Below, one piece after another: positions 48,470 through 62,515 of a stretch of 64,000 nucleotides of DNA. Location: contig NC_049986.1 of assembly GCF_000003815.2 (NCBI RefSeq), forward strand, positions 13,203,805-13,267,804, written 5' to 3'. Origin of the DNA: Branchiostoma floridae. Lineage: Eukaryota; Chordata; Leptocardii; Amphioxiformes; Branchiostomatidae. Made by a program: the position numbers and the translations under genes. Below the pieces are notes generated by a model. It was not told the origin of the DNA, searched no databases, and saw only the letters and a list, made by a program, of their open reading frames with translations. The stretch's first letter is position 1, and each line of letters starts with the position of its first letter.

Positions 48470-51400
48470 CTACTTCTTCTTGTGAGGTTTCTTTTTGTGC
48501 TTCTCCTTCCTGCTGGGTGTGGTGGGCCTGTCGTCAGGGTCGTCGGTGGATCGGGGAGTCTCTGGCTCCGCCCCCTCCGCATCTGGGGTGGGGCCAGGGG
48601 TGCCAGTTCTCCTCTCAAGGTCTCGAATTCGCTCCTTAGCCTTCCTTAGCTCCTCCTCCAGGGTGGAAACCTTTTCTTCAGAAGTCTGAGCACGTTCCTC
48701 AGTATCCCTGTAAAAAAGAAGTAAACCTTCCTTAATAACATTTCTTGACGACATCAAAGTTATGGCTAAGAAAATCCTGTGATGGCGTCTCTCCTCTTTC
48801 TGTTCTATTTTCTGAGCACATTTTCATGAAGTAAATTTTGTATGTGCACATCTTTATCATTTGTTCTATTTGCTCCATTTCAATAATTTTATCCTATTAT
48901 ATACTTGTCAATTGTTGTAGACACATACAGGGATGATTTTGAGTACTTTAAAACTTTTAAATAGTTGACCTTAAGATCATCCCTGACACAAAACGTATGG
49001 TACTGAATCATATATAGAAAGATGCAATACAACGTACAGCAATTGTTTCTGTAATGCATCAACTGCAGCCAGAGCCTCATAAGCTTTCTTCGTCTGCGGG
49101 GTGTCAGGTCTGGACACAGCAATGCCTTCTCCCTGCAACAACAAGGAACAGGTATTGTTCATTAGCTTCTAGATAAGATATTACAGTCAAACTTGGCCGA
49201 GCAACCACCTGGCACAGAGGACACATTGAAACAGTCCCATCCAGTTTTACATAGTTAAGACCTTTTCCCAGGCAACCAATTGTCTTACCCAACCAGCTGC
49301 ACTTCATATGCAGAGAATATAGGACACTGTCACAACAATGCTCAACATTGCTTTGATTTCAAGTCCTTACACCATACATAAACATGATTGTTTATCAGCT
49401 CATCAATTGGAATCAGACATCATTATTCACTTTATTTGATAAATTCTATAAATGATTTAGCTTTCTAAACTTTACAACTGACTCAGTATGAATAATATGC
49501 AGGAAATTTGCTAAAACATACACAAAGATCAATAAGGAATGAAGTTAGGCACATAAATCAATATGGGATTTGATTTTGATTGCATACCACTGCCTCCTTG
49601 GGTTTGTCCTCAAGGGATTGTGGGTGGACGTTGTCATCGTGACCTATGACCTGCATCTGTGTGGTGTCCTCCTCTGGCTTCTTCTCTTCCCCTGACTGCT
49701 GACCATCTCCAGACTGTAGAGCAGGGGCCAGGATTGGGTTAGCATAGGTCATTTATTACAAATCTCTTCTCAACAAGTACTTGCAACATCTACAGGTCCC
49801 ATTGGGAACATCATACCAAATTACATGCTACATATTTAAAGACAGATCAATCTCTGTTACTACTGGACAAGATACAGATTCTGAGGTATCTTGTGAATGT
49901 CTTGAGAGGCATCAATCACTCTTCTTCAGCATCACTAGCAGAGTCAATACTATACATAAGACTGGAAGACTGGAAAAACAGTTTCTAGTTAACCTATATC
50001 AAAATACATGCTACTTAGACCAAGAAGATGTTTCTTTGCACTTTCTACCAGCATTAATATTAGTAACATCTTTTTTAGTTTTTAGTGGGAAGAAAGCAGT
50101 CATTGGTGACAAATAGAGAAGAAGACATTTATTTGTTTTAGTATGGTGTTCCATGACTTGTTGGCTGCATCAGCCTCTGCCTTACTACTCTTATCATCAC
50201 CTTTGTCTCTTCTTCCTTCCGTTCTCCATCTGCAGGGGTTCCTGGGACAGCTGTGGAAGGTGTCTCCCCTGACAAGCATGAAGAAACAAAGATTAAAAAT
50301 CTTCTGTCTGCCAATCAATCAATTAATGAAATTGATCTAATGAATCTTCTTACTTTACATTGAGTATGTACTTAATAAACACTGAGAACAGGACCATATG
50401 GTGGGACTGGAACTGCACTATATGACATGGGTCAGAAAGGATGCATAGTTTAATCATGATTAATGTCATGTTTTTGAAAATGAATATTCAATAACTAGAA
50501 AGGCAACATTTTTGAAAAAAATGCAGGATGTTTGCGAAGGGAATAGAAAGGAAAAATCGCAAGAAAAGAAACAACTGGTAGACTAGAGAGGCAACGAGGC
50601 GTTGGCAAGCCCCCCTCCCCACACGGACCGTCCGACCGACCGTAACGCCCCGCACGTCTTTTGAGTGCAAGAAAAAAAATTGAAGCGTGTAAAACGAACG
50701 ATGCCCTGTTCGCAAGATGAAAACGTTGTACATACAAGATACATATCTAAAATGGGGAATAAAAAAAGTGACCCTGCGTGACTCGATCCTGCGCCCTTCA
50801 GCGTGTGAGGCCGTATCACTCCCCACTATGCTACGTGGTTTGACATGATTCTGCACCGATTTATTTTACCTTATAACGTTATGTTGCTCAAGGTGGCCCG
50901 GCCGGTTTCAATCCTGTGCGTTCATTGGTTTATGCGATGACAAGCATAGAGTTTCGGCCAATCGAAAAGCTGTATCTCACAGCCAAAGGCTTTGTCATCT
51001 GTGTTTTCATTGGATCCCGGTTTGAGCAAGCGTTTTGCTGATAGGTTCACATGTGACGTATCCCCGAGAAAAGCCCTTATGTGGCCAATCAAAAAGCTGG
51101 AAACGTAGAGAGCTTGGTACAGCCCCAGCTTTTCCTGCGTTTTGGTAGAATATCTGCAGGAAAACTATATGTTTGCTGCTTCCGCAAACATAATAACTAC
51201 AAACCACCCCATCAGCTGAGTACACATGCATACCTGGTGTGAGCCTGGACTCCCCTTCTCTGGTAGGTGGAAGGGACAAACCATGGCCTTCCCTGGTGGG
51301 GGGGAGGGAGCGACCATCTCTGGAGGGGGGTACGGATCCCCCCGGACCTTCCTCCTTGGGCAGTTCCAGGTTCTCAAACTTGAACTCGCTTTCCTCGCCC

Positions 51401-54400
51401 AGCAGCTCATTCAGCAGCAGCTTGGCTGTTCTGATCCACTCCTGACTCTCTGACTGTGGTGGGGAGAAAATATTGCTGTCAATGTCAATCATCTATTAAT
51501 GTTGCTTGTTGAAGGTATTAATCGAGTGTCCAGTTACTATGTATAACATTGTTTCTCTATCCTCATCACCAGTGCCCACCCTATGCAACACACAGCTCCA
51601 AGCCTTCATACAGTTAGAGTTCAAACAGTAGTGTTGATCTGACCTTGACTCTCTTGAGTTCCCTGAACTCGTGATCAGCGTCCTCCTCCCCTGCGTCCAC
51701 CTTCTCCTGCATCAGGTCCATCACAATGCCCTGGCAACATCTGTGGGAGGGGGGCATCACTGGTCAACACACAGCAGGTCAAGCTGGTAGGCACTATTTG
51801 TTTTACAGCAGAAATAATCATGGAAAGTCTACAAGTTGTGCCAGGGCTCAAAATTCTTCGAGCATATGCACTTTTTGCACTCAAAGTTTAAGTCCTGCAC
51901 TAAAAATCTTTCTGTGATTTGGAAGAGATACACTTGAAGTTCATAGCGGAATATCTTTGCATATCTTTGATGCTACTTTCATTGTTAAGGACTGCGTTCA
52001 CTGTCAATGACCGAGTCAAGGGGTTTCATTTATGTACTAATCACGACAATTCCTCCGCAACTCATAACCAAAGCCTTTATGCATCATACACATTGAAGCA
52101 AGTAGAAGTGACTTACTGTACGATGTACTTGGAGAACTTGGCCAGCTTGTCGAACAGCTCCCTGGCCGTCTCCTGCAGCTCCTTGGCAGTGGACACGCCC
52201 TGCAGGCTGGCCGTGACCTTCGGCGTGTGGTCAGGGGCCAGCTTCAGCAGCAGCTGGACCATCCAATGGACCATGCTGGTGTGCAGCTTGGCTACCTATA
52301 ATTAAAGTACATCTCAGCACCATAAGTATACTTATCATGGTGAGTAATTTCATCAGGTTGATAAATGACTGTCTAACAAAGTTGTTAATTCACAACCAAG
52401 GAGTTACAACAGCCAACTTTGGTGTTGTAACGTTGGTGACCATCTGTTACCTTCTTTAGGGCAATCATCATCTTCATCTATCGACCTGTACCAGGTGGGA
52501 CCAAGTACATACTCATTCCACATAGCACTGTCGATCATTACTTATTCCAAGTTCTGACTGGTTCTACTGTGCACGGCAGCTAAGTTTTGCTGCTGCAGTG
52601 TTAAGAATGCTGTAGTAACTAATTGGTTGTGAGGAAAGAACTTTGCTAAATAAAGATAATCATTCTATTTCACCACTTTTCTCTCTTATTTGTTCAGTGC
52701 TTTCACTGCTGAAATAGACTATTCTATAACTTACTATTGGGAGAAGGTGAAGAGATTCATGGCTACATTGCAAACATGCCAGGTGGAAGTGAATTGATTC
52801 TACACCTACATGTACATGCATGCTACAAAAATACTACAAAAAGGTGCATGCATAAAAAAAACAACTAAAAGCACACCAGCACCTCCCAATATCTCTTCAA
52901 TGAATGAATCCTATGCAATGAGCATTGGTGGCATTTGGCTTCTGTGAACAATGATGACTAAGTATGATAAGACTAAAGTTCTGGTGTTGTTGGTGGCTGA
53001 ATCTGAGACTACCTTCTGTCCTCCAGGTTCTGTTTGTGTTCCACAATCACTGTTGTCATGGTAACCAAAAATGATTGCATCACACTGGCCGCAAAGGGGG
53101 AGAATGACAGGGAACATGGAGTCAACAACAAGTTTGATAAAATATTAGAAAATAACTCTTGCCATCTCTGAAAAAAAAGGTTACTTGTGGTCATTGAAAA
53201 ATCACAAAACCCGTTCACCCATCAAAAATTATTCAATGCAATGTCTGATAGAAAAAACCCTTAGTATGACAACTGTGAGGTCTGGCTGTACCTGCTCAGC
53301 TAGTTTGGAGTCTTCACTGTTGATCCCGTTCATGGTGGAAGACAGCCACATGTGGACGTTCTTGACCACAGCCTCAATAGTAACACTGGGAATACAATAG
53401 TAATAGACATGATCAATTAACAAGTCTCAACCAAAGGATAAGTTTTAACACAACTAACACGAACATGGTGTCTTTCAAGATATAGCATTTGTAATCAGTG
53501 GAATTAATCAATGCACTACAGCTGCGTATAATTTATCTGAAAATTGTGTAGTCATGATGACAGGGAAAAAAATCTTTGTAGTATTTTTCTATCAAAGGGT
53601 ATTGGGATGACCTTTGGTCCAAAGGACCCAGAATGGAACCTTGTGGTACCCCTTACCTAGTGTGAGGTTTGCCCGCTTCGCGATCCTCCTCCCTCTGAGT
53701 TGTGCCCACCAGCTGGACAATGTTGCCCACCTGCGTGATCCACGTGTCAAACTGCTCGTACAGACGGTACCAGTCATTATCCGAAAGGCTTGCGCCCTTC
53801 CCTACATTCCCCAGCTTGTTGTGCCAGGTCTCGTAGCCGTTCTGCAGCATTATCATCTCCTTAGCAACACCTGGTGGGATACAACATGTGCTTATGAGTC
53901 TTATATCAAATCATTACACACAGAACTTTATTTCATATCCATATCTGTGAGCTTGATTTGAAGATGAATGTGCCATGTACAACCATAGAACCAAATTTCA
54001 AAGTATGAGACATCTAGCAACTCCTCTTCAAATCCTTACAAAAGTGTAAACTATACATAGTCCAAAGGTTTCTTCTCTCCCAAAATCTTTGCTTATTAAA
54101 CTTATGCAGGATAATTCATTCAATGTTTTTAAAGTCTTGTCCTAGAATATCCAATGGTTCAGGAAGGAGCAAGGTACAGCTCTGACTCACCATTTTCTCC
54201 CATCACCCTGATGTTATACTGCTTGACAAGAGTTTCAACTTCCTGAAAGACAAACAAGGAAACCATACCTAAATTAACATGTGTATACAATGTATATAGA
54301 CTTCCAGCTTTAGCATTAGGATACAAAAATCTGAAGTTGAAGTATCCTTCACACAAGGGGAAGCACAGTCTACCCTTTTGGCTGTTATATAAGCTTAAGT

Positions 54401-57400
54401 TAAAGCATTTGGTAATACAATCATATACGTTGTTTACTAACAAATATACCCAACAAAAACAAACGTTCTGGTTACCTCATTTAGGTTGATCATCTTCTCA
54501 TGGTCAGGATAGTTGGACCCATCCTCGGTGTGATGTCTGTTAAAGACCTTCAGCGAGGCGTCGGTCCAGCTCTCCATGTGTTTGTTCATGGCGGCCAGCT
54601 GGTCCTGGAAACCCAGGAGATGGTCTCCTGCAAACGTTTCCATCTCTGTACTGATCACCTGTGCGAACGGGAGGCAAGATTACATCATGTAGTCATGGTA
54701 ACCAAGAAGGTGGTCGTTTCCATCTCTGTGCTGATCACCTGTGGGGATGGGGTGGCAAGATTACACCATGTAGTCATCGCCAACATTGACAAGGGGACGC
54801 GATAGTGAATCATAGGAGCCGATGCAACTTGATTGGAAGAGGCGTTTATTCCATGATGCTCACTCAAGTACAGCCATGATAGAAGAGAGCGAAGAGGATC
54901 ATGGGATCCCTGACAGTCAAGGCAGTGACGTCACTAACTCATTAACATAACCCAATGGCGCCTGGTAACCAAGGAGGTGGTCTCCTGCAAACGTTTCCAT
55001 CTCCGTACTGATCACCTGTGGGGACAGGGAGGCAAGATTACATCATGTAGTCATGGTAACCAAGGAGGTGGTCTCCTGCAAACGTTTCCATCTCTGTACA
55101 TTCCACATACACTAACTTAAGGTAATAATTTGTGCCATAAGACTTACATCCTCCCAGATAGAGATGTCATCGTACAGCTGTTTGACCATCTCAGGACCGG
55201 GCAGTTTGCCGTAGCTGGTGGCGCTGGTGGTGGCAGTCTCCCTGGACAGGACAGGACAGAGAGTTAACACTTTGTACAGAGCAGGTCCAGGACATAGTGG
55301 AATAAAATGCCTACTGGGCAGATTTTGTTCTTGTTGATAAAATATATCTTTGAAGCACAGCATCAGTAAAGCAACAAAGACTTTAAGGACACAGACACTA
55401 AATTTTAACTCTTTCCTGGGTGCATGAAAACTAGCTGACTGCTGTCCACAGCAGTATCATCAAATACTGGGGCAGGGCTGTCTGCAGCCCAAATTTTTTT
55501 AAGCCCTGCACTGGGTACTTCTACTGGACACTGAATACTGTTACAATACTGCTACTAATCAAAGGTGACAGTTGTTATGATTGGATATCACAGATGCAAT
55601 GTCTTACCCAACAAACTTGCCAATTTCTGAGGACCAGGCAGTCAGTTTTTCCTTCATGTTGTTGAACTTCTGCTTCAGGTTCTTGTCCCCTGCACTGAGC
55701 TGCAAGTTGAACTTGGTGACGAGGTCTCTCCACGTCTCAACATGGTGCTGGATTCTGAAACACAGGGAGGAGGTGTTAATGACAATCTTTCCTCTAAATA
55801 TTATGTTTTATTGCAAATGAATCAACTCATTTTTGATTCCTAACTTTATTAACCCTTCTGCTGCATAACGCCATGATCCTGGTTTCGGGCCTCCCTGTGT
55901 TTGTGGCTCCCCGAGGCAAGCCCGATCTTGCCCCCATAACGATTTACACAATGAGGGCATTGTTATTTATCGGCAATCCCCGGTAATCCCGGCATGCATG
56001 AAATTTTATCCAGTGGCGGAGGGGTTAAGATTAAGAGCACGTTTTGACATTTCCAGTAAGACAGTAGATGTTTAATATGATGGATTTTAACTGGCAGGTT
56101 CTATCACAAGCATAGTAAGCGGGTCCCTTAGCATCAAACATGAGCAATAACAGACATTTGTATGTTGAAAAAGGAATAACCCTTATTAGCTAATTAGCTA
56201 GTAGCATATCTAAAACTGGAGTCTTACATCGCTAGTTCCTCAGTGTCCTTGTCCCCCAGAAGGATGGTGAAGTGACTGGTCAGCTTGCACCAGGCCTTCT
56301 CACTGATGTACAGCCGACGGGCAGTGCTCAGGGAGTTCAGCTCTATCACCTGGACAAGACATACACAAAAATCAGTCTATAAAACATATATTATCTTTCT
56401 AGCAGTCAAGATATCTACTTGATAATATTAATCCAAATCAACTCATGAATGAGTTGGACGTTATTTTTTGCAACATTTTTGATAAGCGGACTTGATAGTT
56501 TTATGATTTACAAAAACATTTCATTCTTAGCTGGCAAAAATTATTCCACAGTCATTTTAAAAAAAAGCTTAACATTGTACCAGAATAACATCTTTCAGAC
56601 TCATATATGAAGGTTAGACATCCAGATAAACAATATTCAAATACAATTCAATCTCTACAACTGGACAAAAAAACCTCTGGACATTTCGAGTGACATCCAT
56701 CACTCTCCTTCAGCGTCACTAGAAGGAACTGGCAGAACAGACTCTTGTAGACTCCTTCCACTAGCTTGCTACAGTCCCTGAAAGGCTTTAATTTATACAA
56801 TGAAAGAAAATCCTACCTTTAGAGCCAGGTTATAAGCTGCTGTGCTCCACAGCTCTCGTTCTTCAGACAGCTGGATGACGTGAGTCTCCAGTCGGCGCCG
56901 CTGCAGCTCGTACAAGTCATGATACTCCGAGAGCAGGCTGGCGTTCTTCTCCGACTCTGTCAGGGCCACTGCCAGCTGTGAACAAACCAGGAGAAAATCT
57001 GGCTCAAAAGTCCATCAATAAATCCTTTTAAAAAAATCAAACACAATGATGACAGAGAGTGCTTGTATCTCTCTCAGTCCTACAAAACATTTTCTTTGAC
57101 TTAATGAAAGGTATATCAAAGGTACATGTAAGAAGAGGGGACATTTCTAGTCAAATTTCTTTTGAAAAGTAAACTACTCACATCCTCCTGTGCCTGTTGA
57201 GCTTCTCTCGTCACCTGTCTGTCATGTTCACGCACATCTGCTAGTTCACTGTGGGTGAAAAAATATTCAAATTATGTCAATTTTATCACCTTTGAAAAAC
57301 ACACTGCTCTAAATATTATACGGTACCCTTGAAATTGAGGTCACATGTATTATGCACCTAAGCCAATGTAATGAGGGGAGTCAATGTAATGAGGTGTCGT

Positions 57401-60400
57401 AACACTAGTGTTATTTATACAAACATTTTACACACACCTTGTGAGAGATGTGATAGAACCCTTGAATCTCATAAGCTCCTCGGTGAGTCTGCGGTCCAGC
57501 GCCCGCTGTGCCATGACCTCCGCGTGAAGACTCTTCACCTGCCGCGGGACCTTGTCCAGCAGCGTGGCGTATCGCTGTCTCAGGTTGGACAGGAGCTCAC
57601 CTCGCTCCGAACACTCCACGCTTACCTAAAAACATTCATCAATATGATCATAACAAGCTCATTTGGACTGTAAAAATGATGACATAATTTCTTTGAATAA
57701 CCCACTTACAAATGGTCCCTGTAGTAAACTGTATATCATAAATAGATGACACATTCCATACAATGCATGGATCAGTTGTCTTATTTAGAAATCTAGATTA
57801 AATAAAGATGATGAGGACCTTACCTGTCTGATAAGTTCATGGAAGATGATGTTGTAGATTTTCTGCTCTTTCCTGATTAGTTCCAGCAGGTTATGCATCT
57901 GTAAAAAGGAATCAGAAGAACACTGATTCAATGAGATATAATTTACGGGAAGTCAGAGCAAGTAGATTAATGGCAACGTTATGTATTTTCTGTTCCAAAA
58001 GGAAGGATTCTCCACGGAAATGATACTTTGCTCAAATGTTTTCTCATTGACACTACTAATTATCCATCTACACTGATTTAGAAATTAACTCTAACTCTAA
58101 TAAACTTCTAACTTGTCTATTTCTTTTAATCAATTCCTATGTATAAGCTAATTACAGAACAACGGCAATTGTAGCTCAAGTTGGGTTGGCCGCCAACTCC
58201 ATGGTTTAAATGGAGATATAGATACAGATGAGATAGATGAAGTACAAAATGTACCTGAGTCGGTCCTTTGACCTCTAACTCATCGTCCTCGACCCCGACC
58301 TTGTTCAACATGTCATCCATCACCTTCTGCAGGTGGACAACCTCGTAACGGCCACTTGGTCTCCTAGCAACCAACAAGAATGAAGGCTTAGGATTAGAAT
58401 GATGACCATATTTTCACCCTTCTCTTACCCCCGATACCAATTCATTGCCAACAAGCTACATGTACCTTAGCCAGAGGAGGCTAGGAAGATAAAATAAGAG
58501 ATATAAATCCATACTCACAATGAAGGGAACATAGTTAGATGTTTTTCATGGTCGTCTTTATCTGTGGTGAACTTACTGCAACAGAAAAGAAGGATTTGGT
58601 TATCTTGCACAAATTGATAAATCCACTAGTATGTCAGACAAAACTACATCATAAAGTAAAATTCAACCTCAAGCTGAACAACTAGCAATACAACCAACTG
58701 GAGAAGTCACAAAACATACTCGTCGTGATATTCCAAGCCCATGACTCCTTTGGACTTGACGATATGGTACTCATCTGGGATGAGGGAGTCTGGCAATGCA
58801 ATATTCTGTGAGAAAACAGATGAAGATGGCTTAGAAAGTGTAATTTAACCAATAATTCATAATAAAAGAAATCAGCAGTTAAGGTGGGTTCACATGTGCA
58901 TACATGTATATTTCCAAGTGCGTTTGAGGTCCATATGGCATTCTTAACCTCTACCAGGCTCCATAGATCACTGGAAAAATTGTAGAAATTGGACAGATGT
59001 ACACAGATAACAAGTCAAACGAGTTAGCTGGCCAAGAAGTATGGTTTGCGACAAGCTAACTTGTTTGGCATGTTATGTGTCACTATTTTCCAACTACCTG
59101 TTGAGCCTGGTAGAGGCTAAACTTCCATACGGACCTCATACGCACTGCGTAACAATAGTAGTACAGAGCCAGAATGAAACATCAGGGAATGGATAAGTCC
59201 ACAGAATTAGGAAACGCCTTTCTAACTGATCACCTACCTTGTCCACCTCTTTAACGGCATCAGCCCTGATGCTGCTCCTGTCATACTTGTCTCTAGTTGG
59301 TGGAGTCGGCTCCTTGTCCTCTGATGCAGCAGTCACTGCATCATACAGGAATGAGATGTCCCTGAAAAACAATGCAGCAAACATTAGAGATGCAGTACCT
59401 TATACTTATAGAGTCAATAGGAGGCACTTCACACACTTTGTGGAGTGGACTCCACTCTGTTGATAAGGAGCTTGGCAGAAATGAAGAAGAGACACTATAA
59501 CAGTTATCAAATCTAGAGTACCAGGTAAGTACAAAACATGACATGCCTTACAAGAACTGTGTACACTTTAATGAATGAGATTGAAAAATTGGTCTAACTA
59601 TCTCAAGCCACTGTGTACTCACTTGCCAGCCCCACATGTACAGATGGTGTTGTCTGTCAGATGTTTGTATCTGCTTCTTCTGGAGAAGTTCCACACATTG
59701 TCAGGACGGCGGGGTGGGGTTGGCTGGAAAGACAAATATCAGTTATAACCCTCTCCTACTACATCCTTGTATACACCAAGAAGTGATGATGATGAGCTTC
59801 ACATGACCTGTTGGAGTTAATGTCTGGTAAATTCATTGCCATGTGATGTTAAAACTCTTTTTTTTTAATTTGGTGCCTTTCTGTCAGTTTGCAGTTGGAT
59901 GTGATAGGTAAGGCTTTATACTCACTGGTTTTGACAAAAAAACTTGTGTGAAAGGAGGGCTAGTGGACACAGTACCAGCCGCCCGGTACTGCCGCCCAGT
60001 ACAGCAGTACGGTGGCAGTACTGCCATAAAGTGATGTAGTACGGTAATGCCGTACGGTACTACAATATGGATTGAAATACAATGACAAAATACAATATAT
60101 TTCTCTCCATACTGTAGTATGGAGTGAAATGTAACAAAATCTTAAATGAAAACTGCATCTTTAATAGACGATCACCTCTTTCCAGGCCTCCCTGCCAGCA
60201 GGCACCACGGCCTGTGTCTTAGTCCTGGAGGGTGGGAGGAGGTTGTCCTTGGCCTTGAGGGGAGGGGGTTGGGTCAGGGCGAACAGGAGGTCCTCCGGGA
60301 TGAAGTCACTCTGCAGGGAGGTGGGGAGGGGCTTGGTACGGTCCACCGCCATGTCACTGGTGCGCAGGTCGGGCAGGGGAGACCCACCTTGGTAGAGGTA

Positions 60401-61318
60401 GGGGACACAGAATAGTCTTAATAATGCAACAAATTATGGAAGGAGAGACAGCTAATATATGTCTACAGCCTTACACTTATCTTTTATGAATTTATCTCTA
60501 TATACATATTTCCAAATTGCTACACAGTTGGAACAGAAGACTGTAGTACAATAATTAATGTATGCATCCAGTAAATAAACAGTAGTATACTGTATAATCT
60601 GCAGCATTTTATATTATAGTTTCCCTGATTTTCCCATTCTAAACATTTCATATCAAACAAGCATATCTAAACATTAATAAAAATGGATTACCCTTGTTCA
60701 CCAGCATAATATTTAGTTTACAAGTTATACAAGATTAATTATTTACAGTAACATCAAGTTACACATTTTATAAGATGTGGTTGGTGCAATAGCCATTATT
60801 AATGAAGCCCATTAAAGCTGACCATACTATCAATGGGAATATCATTAATTATTCATTGTGCCCTATTCACAGGGACATTATCCAGGTTAGCACTCTTTCC
60901 AATGTAATTTTTCCTTCCCCATAGCACTATTAAAATTTGCCAATAAATTTTTGGTCTTCTTGTACCATGGTGCTGTACGTTAGTGTAACTGGCCCATCCT
61001 CGCAGATTTCAGGAGGCCGGCGGATGTCAGGGGGGGCTGCTATAACGTATAACTTATAAGTAAGATTTAATCTGAGATTATCAGAATTCAGATAGGGAAC
61101 CTAGCTAGTGGCTGCAATAATACACTGAGGTGAATCAACACTTAAATCTACTCTACATTTAAACTTAAGTGATTACCTTGTTCAACAATTTCCTTGGAGT
61201 TCCCTTTCCCAGCCTTCCTGGCGGAGCCTGCAGGTGAGGCCTTGGGTGTGGCGGGTGGGCTGGGGACGGGGTGAGAGGCCAGCTCCGGCCGTGAGGCAGA
61301 CGACACCGCTGCAGCCAT
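48470..61318 (-). CDS. AXDND1: AXDND1, axonemal dynein light chain domain-containing coiled-coil protein
   Basis: Cilia/flagella protein needed for sperm tail integrity in mammals. Twenty-five coding exons in transcript order: 61318-61177, 60387-60176, 59723-59623, 59361-59238, 58805-58720, 58575-58519, 58363-58255, 57898-57824, 57625-57438, 57248-57182, 56975-56817, 56349-56228, 55754-55608, 55241-55148, 54658-54476, 54242-54191, 53870-53657, 53385-53292, 52295-52117, 51740-51644, 51453-51234, 50268-50201, 49713-49588, 49132-49038, 48707-48470. Every junction is GT-AG and keeps frame; 1082 residues, near the human length. Landmarks shared with human AXDND1: DRTKPLPTSLQSDFIPEDLL, ISFLYD, DSLIPDEYHIV, VMDDMLNKVGV, KIYNIIFHELIRQVSV, then GELLSNLRQRY, and EYHDLYELQR.RLE. 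The middle is coiled coil. Near the C-terminus LPPTREG occurs twice, and the end is Lys-rich (KHKKKPHKKK). A 6-codon uORF (MDLKRP) precedes the start at 61359. Confidence 0.95.
50768..50838 (-). pseudogene. tRNA-Val(CAC)-like sequence
   Basis: On the minus strand, GTAGCATAGTGG matches an A box, GGCCTCACACGC looks like the anticodon arm of tRNA-Val (CAC), and GGATCGAGTCACG a B box. A T-run follows, as for Pol III ends. The acceptor stem pairs poorly, so I read it as a tRNA pseudogene or SINE head inside an AXDND1 intron. Confidence 0.55.
54611..55100. repeat. Four partial copies of an AXDND1 exon edge with its acceptor
   Basis: GTTTCCATCTC.GT.CTGATCACCTGTG (exon start plus 3' splice site, read on plus) occurs at the real exon (about 54636-54665), at 54716-54742 and at 54994-55022; a shorter copy lacking the acceptor lies near 55083-55100. 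The linking sequence (GGCAAGATTACATCATGTAG, then TCATGGTAACCAAG) is also repeated. Only the first copy continues into the full 183-base exon. Confidence 0.85.
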
Positions 61319-61645
61319 GGTTTACAAACACTGGGGCTTTAAGGTCTCTTCAGATCCATGGAGCAATCTGAAAGAAAAGATTATTGATAAGACCATAGAA
61401 TGGAGCCCTAAAAATTGTTACTAGTAGGTAAAATGAATAAGTAACAAACTCAGTATACAAATTCCATTCAAAAACTACAAAAATCAAACCATCATACTTG
61501 TATATCACAGTGTTCAAAAGGTAACTAGTGTAGCTGGAGGCACTCAAATATCGCTGTGGCTATTGACACACTGAGTGTGCAACTTTAGATAACACATTAC
61601 GGTGCATGTTTCCTATAATTGCAAAATGCAAAAGCATTATAACTA

Positions 61646-62075
61646 GTGCAAAAACCAATGGACAATGATAGAAAATTAATAAAGAATTACATAACTAGGA
61701 ATACAAACCCTACCAGAGGACACCCACTACGCTTTAACACACTCCCCTGCCGGACCGAAATTTACAGAAACAGCTACCTCCCAACAACAGTAAGTGCCTG
61801 GAATAAGTTACCATCACATATTGTTACGGCTCCAACACTTGCTAGTTTTAAGTTGGGGTTGGTCCAACACATGGGCCACCCCAACTCCCAGTTGTAAGTC
61901 GGGATATCCTGCGGCCATGTAAATAGTCACACACAAGCCTTTTTGTTTTTGGTTCCTGCACGTTGCACTTTATTTTTCCTCACGCCACCGGCCGCACGGA
62001 CCTGCACCTCACCTGGACGTGATGCTCTATTTGAGGGCCTTGTCCAGTATACTATTGAGATTGAGATTGAAAGAA
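61646..62075 (+). mobile_element. LINE 3' end fragment (non-LTR retrotransposon)
   Basis: A plus-strand reading contains RNSYLPTTVSAWNKLPSHIV, then APTLASFK, the common C-terminal end of LINE ORF2-type proteins in invertebrates, stopping at 61895. A tail with repeated ATTGAG units (about 62053-62070) marks the 3' end. The 5' part is missing, as is typical of truncated insertion. It lies in AXDND1's upstream intron, antisense to that gene. Confidence 0.75.
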
Positions 62076-62515
62076 AACATAGCTGTGCAATAAATTGCCG
62101 TCTAAATTTGATGCACAGTAACCAAGACTATTAAAAAAGGATTTAATTATGGGATTCAAATGCCCCCCACTGTGACAACAAAGTAATGTTGTCCAAGGTT
62201 TGTTCTTCAATAGAATGACGGGATCTAGCCAGCCAGAATCTCATCATTCGTGATGAAATCGGGTAAGAGAATTTGCTCAGGCGGACATATGTGGCGTGAC
62301 ATGGCATCAGTGTCCATCTATCAACCATTCACATTTCACCAGGGTGTTGACACTGTTGTCGTGCGTGCACGCAGCGGAACAGGACCCAGAATAGTGGCCT
62401 TATACAGGAAAAATCGTGCCAACCGTTTCTCCTACATTTTTTGTACCGATCCAGCCAAAAATGTAACAGGTTTGTAACTGAGAAGAAAACGTACTCCTAC
62501 CACAACACGACCATC

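Noticed and set aside
60966-61039. Possible AXDND1 exon reading AAPPDIRRPPEICEDGPVTL
   Set aside because: It has an acceptor and an open frame, but its donor leaves phase 0 while the next exon needs phase 1. Joining 61177 directly to 60387 fits perfectly, so it is left out; an alternative exon is not excluded.
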